A stretch of DNA of 11,026 bases from CAVPGH01 sp046726955 (GTDB lineage: Bacteria > Acidobacteriota > Vicinamibacteria > Fen-336), in the NCBI GenBank assembly GCA_046726955.1, contig JBKPBQ010000531.1:1-11026 (forward strand), written 5' to 3'. Shown here in pieces: positions 7,395-11,026 of the stretch. The notes under the pieces were generated by a model. The model was not told the origin of the DNA and ran no database searches. It was given only the letters and a program-made list of their open reading frames with translations. The position numbers were made by a program, and so were the translations under genes. How positions within the stretch are numbered: the stretch's first letter is position 1; each line of letters begins with the position of its first letter.

Positions 7395-10142
7395 ATGTCT
7401 CTACCCGACATCCTGGACCGCCTCGGCCGAGGCAAGTGGCTGCTGGTCCTCCTTGCCTCGAACGTCCTGATCGTCTTCGGCGGCTTCAAGCCGCTGACCC
7501 GCGCCGTCCACCCCGAGGAGGGGCCGACGATCGTCGAGCTCGAGCTCACGTTCTCGCCCGAGAAGTTCCGGAGCATCCTGGAGACCTGGACGGAGTACGA
7601 GCCCAACGCACTCGTCACCCATTGGTGGGTCACCTCCCTCCTCGACACGCTCTTTCCGCTCGCCTACGGCGCTCTTCTCTTCAGCTCGTACGCCTGGGTC
7701 GCCGCGCTCGTAGAGCGGCCGCGCCGGCGGCTCTTCGAGTGGCTGCCCTGGGTCGCGGCCGGGCTCGACGTCGTCGTGGAGAACGTGGGGATCCTCGTCC
7801 TCACCGCGTTCGCCCTCCACACGGACCGCGCAGGGATGCTGGAAGCGGTTCGCGCGCGCTCTTTCTCCCGTGCCCTCGTGTACGTGGTCTCCTTCGCCGC
7901 CGCGTTCAAGGTCCTCGCCATCGCGCTGAGCTTTCTCGTCACGCTGGTCACGCTCCTTCGGTCGGAGTTCGGCCGCGTGCTGCAAACGTGCCGCTTCAGC
8001 GCGCTCTCGCTGGCCGTAGGCTCGCTGCCCCTGCTCCTCGTTGACCAAGGCAAGGACATCGTGCGGGGCGTCGTCGACGCGGACACCCCCGTCTACGTCC
8101 GGGCCTGCGCTCTCGGGGCCCTCTTCGTCTGGGCGCTCGGCGGCTGGTACTGGGGGCGGGTGCTCCTCATGATCCGGTTCGAGGAGCCGCTGACGGGCGC
8201 CGAGGCCGCTCGCGAGCGCCGCTTCGTCCTCTGGGTGCCCCGCGCCCTGGGGACGGCGAGCCTCGCCCTCGCCGCCCTCGCCTTCGTCGCCGCGATGCCG
8301 GGAGCCCGAGAGAAGACCGGGCTCGCGCTCCACGCCGTGCTCATCGCCGGTCTGGCCGTCGTCTTCCACGTGCTCGTGACGCGAAGACGGCGCTGGTTTG
8401 CGCTCGATCCCGAGCCTCACCCGACTACCCTCTCCGCCGTCCCCCCGAGATCGGCGACGCCCTCCATCGCCGACCCTGTCTTGGCCCGACTCGACAGCGC
8501 CTGCGCCGCCTGGAGGGCGCTCCCGCCGGGGACGCGACACGCCGTGCAGGCCAGCGCGGCCGCGAGCGCCGCTCTCTTCGTCGCGTTCACCGCCTTTCCC
8601 GTCGCCTTCGGGCAACGAGTGGGATCGATGTTCATTCTCTACGTCGCCGCTGCCAACGCCGTCTTCTTCGGCAGCGCGGCCGTGCTCCTGGGGCGGGTGT
8701 GGAAGCTTCCCCTCGTGACGCTCGCCTTCGCCTGCGCCGCGGTCTTCAGCTACTGGAACGACAACCACGCGATCCGACTCGCGGGAGGCGGGCCGTCGGA
8801 CCGGCGCCCGCTCCTGCGCGCCGCGTTCGACGAGTGGCTGGAGAGCCGTCGGAAGACGTGGACCTCCTCCGCGCCCCTGCCCGTCATCGTCGTCGCGGCG
8901 GAAGGAGGCGGCCTCCGCGCGGCATACTGGACCGCGGCTGTCCTTTCGCGGCTCCAGGACGAGGAGCCGCGGTTCGCCCGGCACGTCTTCGCGATCAGTG
9001 GCGTCTCGGGGGGAAGCCTCGGGTCCGCGGTATTCGCGGCCCTCGTGGCGGAGCAGGGAACCGGCCGGGCGATGACGTGTCCGGAGGTCGAGCCCCTCGA
9101 TCCTGCAGGCGAGCAGAATACGAAAATGGGTGTCTTGCAGCGTTGTGCGGACGCGGCCCTCAGCAGGAACTTCCTCGCCCCCGTGCTCGCGAAGATGGTG
9201 GCTCCCGATCTCCTCCAGTGGTTCTTGCCGTTCCCGGTGCACGCGTTGGACCGGGCGACCGCGCTCGAGGACGCCTGGGAGGCATCGTTCCGCGAGACGA
9301 CGGACAGCAGGCGTTTCGCCGCACCCTTCCAGGAGCTGTGGCAGGGACCGCGGGGGAACGTGCCCGCGCTCCTCCTGAACTCGACGCACGTGGAGACGGG
9401 ACGGCGCGTCGTCCACAGCCACCTCCGCTTCGGCGTCGAGGACATCCCCGACGCCCACGACTTCGCGGTGGTGATGCATACCGACATCCCCTGGGAGGCG
9501 GACGTGCCCCTCGCCACCGCGGCCCACGACAGCGCTCGTTTCACCTACGTCAGCCCGGCCGGCTTGATGCGCGCCGCGGACGCGCGGGAGCGCGGGCACG
9601 TCGTGGACGGCGGCTACTTCGAGAACTCGGGGGCCGAGACCGCGTTCGACCTGATCCGGATCCTCCGCTCGAGGTGTGACGAGAACACGTCCGTCCGGTT
9701 CATCGTCCTCTACATCGGCAACGATCCCGCTCGCAGCTACGGGCAGGCGAGGGCCGAGGTGGGGTCGATCCCCGCGCCCCCGACGGCGTCGAGCCTCGGG
9801 GAGCTCTTCGCGCCCGTCCGCGCGCTCCTCGGCACGCGGACGGCACGCGGGAGCCTCGCGTTGGAGCACCTGCAGACGGAGGTCGCTGATCACGATTTCG
9901 TGGACATCGACGTCTGCCCCACCACCAACAAAGAGCAGCTTCCGCTCCTCGCGCTCGGCTGGCAGCGCTCGCGCCAGGCGCGAGAGTTCCTTTCTGACGA
10001 GCTCGACAAGTCGTGCAAGGAAGGCGTGGGGAGGCCGATCTCCAACCACGACAGGCTCGCCTGCCTGGAGGCAATCGTGGCCGGCAAGAGCGACGCGGAG
10101 CTTCCGGGGGCCTGTCCCGGCGCGGCCGCCGCCAACCCCTGA
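7395..10142 (+). CDS. Membrane-embedded patatin-like phospholipase/esterase (about 11 helices plus C-terminal patatin domain)
   Basis: This 915-residue protein has a C-terminal patatin-like acyl-hydrolase domain from about 495. The glycine-rich oxyanion loop is EGGGLRAA (503-510). The nucleophile elbow is GVSGG (536-540) with Ser538. The second dyad residue is Asp738 in VVDGGYFENSG (736-746). All key elements are intact, so it should hydrolyse ester-linked acyl groups, probably of lipids. The first ~455 residues contain about 11 hydrophobic segments, near 15-30, 82-106, 117-140, 160-188, 203-216, 233-259, 283-301, 310-328, 386-404, 411-432 and 438-453. I do not recognise this part as a named domain. 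Loops predicted cytoplasmic are basic (RPRRR 108-112, RRRR 330-333), which places the N-terminus inside and the lipase domain in the periplasm. The lipase domain also has seven cysteines. Classical patatins are soluble and about 300-400 residues, so this is a large fusion-type member. It follows the symporter by 46 bp and is probably co-transcribed. The natural substrate is unknown. Confidence 0.85.
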   Translation: MSLPDILDRLGRGKWLLVLLASNVLIVFGGFKPLTRAVHPEEGPTIVELELTFSPEKFRSILETWTEYEPNALVTHWWVTSLLDTLFPLAYGALLFSSYAWVAALVERPRRRLFEWLPWVAAGLDVVVENVGILVLTAFALHTDRAGMLEAVRARSFSRALVYVVSFAAAFKVLAIALSFLVTLVTLLRSEFGRVLQTCRFSALSLAVGSLPLLLVDQGKDIVRGVVDADTPVYVRACALGALFVWALGGWYWGRVLLMIRFEEPLTGAEAARERRFVLWVPRALGTASLALAALAFVAAMPGAREKTGLALHAVLIAGLAVVFHVLVTRRRRWFALDPEPHPTTLSAVPPRSATPSIADPVLARLDSACAAWRALPPGTRHAVQASAAASAALFVAFTAFPVAFGQRVGSMFILYVAAANAVFFGSAAVLLGRVWKLPLVTLAFACAAVFSYWNDNHAIRLAGGGPSDRRPLLRAAFDEWLESRRKTWTSSAPLPVIVVAAEGGGLRAAYWTAAVLSRLQDEEPRFARHVFAISGVSGGSLGSAVFAALVAEQGTGRAMTCPEVEPLDPAGEQNTKMGVLQRCADAALSRNFLAPVLAKMVAPDLLQWFLPFPVHALDRATALEDAWEASFRETTDSRRFAAPFQELWQGPRGNVPALLLNSTHVETGRRVVHSHLRFGVEDIPDAHDFAVVMHTDIPWEADVPLATAAHDSARFTYVSPAGLMRAADARERGHVVDGGYFENSGAETAFDLIRILRSRCDENTSVRFIVLYIGNDPARSYGQARAEVGSIPAPPTASSLGELFAPVRALLGTRTARGSLALEHLQTEVADHDFVDIDVCPTTNKEQLPLLALGWQRSRQAREFLSDELDKSCKEGVGRPISNHDRLACLEAIVAGKSDAELPGACPGAAAANP

Positions 10143-10163
10143 CGCTCGGCGACAAGTCACGAG

Positions 10164-10194
10164 AAAAAAAACGGGGGTCCTTGCGGACCCCCGT
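10164..10194 (-). terminator. Intrinsic terminator of the TonB-dependent receptor gene
   Basis: ACGGGGGTCC (10171-10180) and GGACCCCCGT (10185-10194) form a perfect 10-bp stem around the loop TTGC. The eight A residues at 10164-10171 become an oligo-U tract directly after the hairpin in the minus-strand transcript. This is a textbook rho-independent terminator for the gene that stops at 10219. Read from the plus strand, the hairpin is followed by TTCTCACG rather than a T run, so it would stop the lipase transcript less well. Confidence 0.9.
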
Positions 10195-10218
10195 TCTCAC
10201 GAACGAACGAGACGCGGC

Positions 10219-11025
10219 CTAGAACTCGAAGCGCACTCCGAGCTGGGCGAGCCGCTGCTCGCCGCGCTGGAAGTCTCCCGCGAACTGCGTGGGCTGGCCG
10301 AACGCGCTGGAGCTCATGTTGTCCACGAAGGCCGCGGGGTTCTTGTCGTTGAACAGGTTGAAGACCTCGGCGATCAGGAGCACGCGCGCCTGCTTGCCGA
10401 GGCGGAAGGTCTTGGACGCGCGCAGGTCGAACTGGCTGAAGTCGGAGCCGCGCGCGGAGTTGTAGGTGCTGACACCCGGCGGCAGATCGTTGAGGATGCT
10501 GCCGTCACGGTTGGCGTCCACGCCGAGGATCACGTTGTAGGGCGTCTTCGACTTGTAGCGGAAGACCGGGGAGATGATGAAGCCCGCCCCGGGCTCCCAG
10601 CTGCCGCTGATCGTAAAGCGGTGACGCGCGTCCGTGCGCGTGGGCGCCTCCTGCTCAGCCTTGTAGGGGTCGAACATGTCGAGGACGTTGTACTCGAGGA
10701 ACTCGTCGGTGGCGCGCTGGCTGAAGCTCTTCGCCTCGGAGAGCGTGTACCAGGCCAGGAGCTGGATCTTGCCGTCCCACCGCTTCTTGAGGCCCAGCGT
10801 CACGCCCTTGTAGTGCGCGACGCCGTTGGAGGTGTCGATGCGGAAGTTGGTGGCGCCGGACTCGGGAAGGACGTCCGCGAGTCGGCGCGGGCCGCCGTTG
10901 ATCCGGAGGTTGATGTTCGGACGCGTGCCCAGGTCGTGGCCGGAGGAATAGACGCCCTCCAGCTCGAGCGCGTAGCCGGCGCCGAGGTCCTTGGAGAAGC
11001 CCAGGTTGAACTGGTCGGTGTAGGG
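10219..11025 (-). CDS. TonB-dependent outer-membrane receptor, C-terminal beta-barrel fragment (5' end off the window)
   Basis: The frame is open from the right edge to TAG at 10219, giving 268 C-terminal residues. The pattern of alternating amphipathic strands, with pieces such as FDLRASKTFRLGKQARV and the strand IAEVFNLFNDKNPA, is that of the last barrel strands of large Oar-like TonB-dependent receptors common in Acidobacteriota. The protein ends in phenylalanine (QLGVRFEF), the classic C-terminal signal of outer-membrane barrels recognised by the BAM assembly machinery. A GTG at 10803 is an internal valine in a barrel strand, not the start. The barrel continues in frame upstream of it (for example DQFNLGFSKDLGAGYALEL). 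The plug, TonB box, signal peptide and any carboxypeptidase-regulatory-like N-terminal domain lie beyond the window, so the ligand cannot be inferred. It is convergent with the lipase gene and has its own terminator. Confidence 0.9.
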   Translation of the reverse strand, partial: PYTDQFNLGFSKDLGAGYALELEGVYSSGHDLGTRPNINLRINGGPRRLADVLPESGATNFRIDTSNGVAHYKGVTLGLKKRWDGKIQLLAWYTLSEAKSFSQRATDEFLEYNVLDMFDPYKAEQEAPTRTDARHRFTISGSWEPGAGFIISPVFRYKSKTPYNVILGVDANRDGSILNDLPPGVSTYNSARGSDFSQFDLRASKTFRLGKQARVLLIAEVFNLFNDKNPAAFVDNMSSSAFGQPTQFAGDFQRGEQRLAQLGVRFEF

Positions 11026-11026
11026 C

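Noticed and set aside
7401..10160. A 919-codon minus-strand open frame covering the lipase gene almost end to end
   Set aside because: It has the same low-complexity charged composition, and the plus strand encodes intact patatin motifs. Long antisense frames are common at this GC content.
10219..10803. Treating the receptor fragment as a complete 194-residue protein starting at 10803
   Set aside because: The frame stays open to the right edge and continues with barrel-like sequence, so the GTG at 10803 is an internal valine codon.

Overview
This is a GC-rich window whose coding density and gene families point to Acidobacteriota, or a similar phylum such as Gemmatimonadota. The evidence is an ADOP-type permease (the family name means acidobacterial duplicated orphan permease) and the barrel end of a large Oar-like TonB-dependent receptor. 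The phylum is an inference from family content, not from a marker gene. Six protein genes fill almost the whole window, two of them cut by the window edges. I see no RNA genes, insertion sequences, phage genes or CRISPR arrays.

Left half (1-6080, all on the minus strand, read right to left). Two adjacent half-transporters of the ABC exporter superfamily overlap by 17 bp. They look like the two halves of a heterodimeric exporter; the second has an altered ABC signature (VSFGQ instead of LSGGQ). Only 41 bp after the second half stops, the ADOP permease gene begins and runs off the left edge. The three genes look like one transcription unit for export or envelope functions. The 41-bp gap holds a candidate structure that could hide the permease's ribosome binding site.

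Middle (6081-6136). A 56-bp gap separates the exporter operon from a divergent plus-strand pair. Neither flanking gene has a visible Shine-Dalgarno sequence, so one or both may be leaderless or nearly so.

Right half (6137-10142, plus strand). A DAACS-family (glutamate/dicarboxylate:cation symporter) protein with an unusual binding-site set is followed after 46 bp by a 915-residue protein. That protein joins about 11 predicted membrane helices to a C-terminal patatin-like lipase domain with an intact Ser/Asp dyad. The charge pattern of its loops predicts that the lipase domain faces the periplasm, which makes it the most interesting gene here.

Right edge (10143-11026). A perfect hairpin with an oligo-U tract on the minus strand terminates a TonB-dependent receptor gene that enters from the right edge and converges on the lipase gene.

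Overall the window is an envelope and transport region: export, uptake, lipid hydrolysis and outer-membrane import. No single named pathway is evident.
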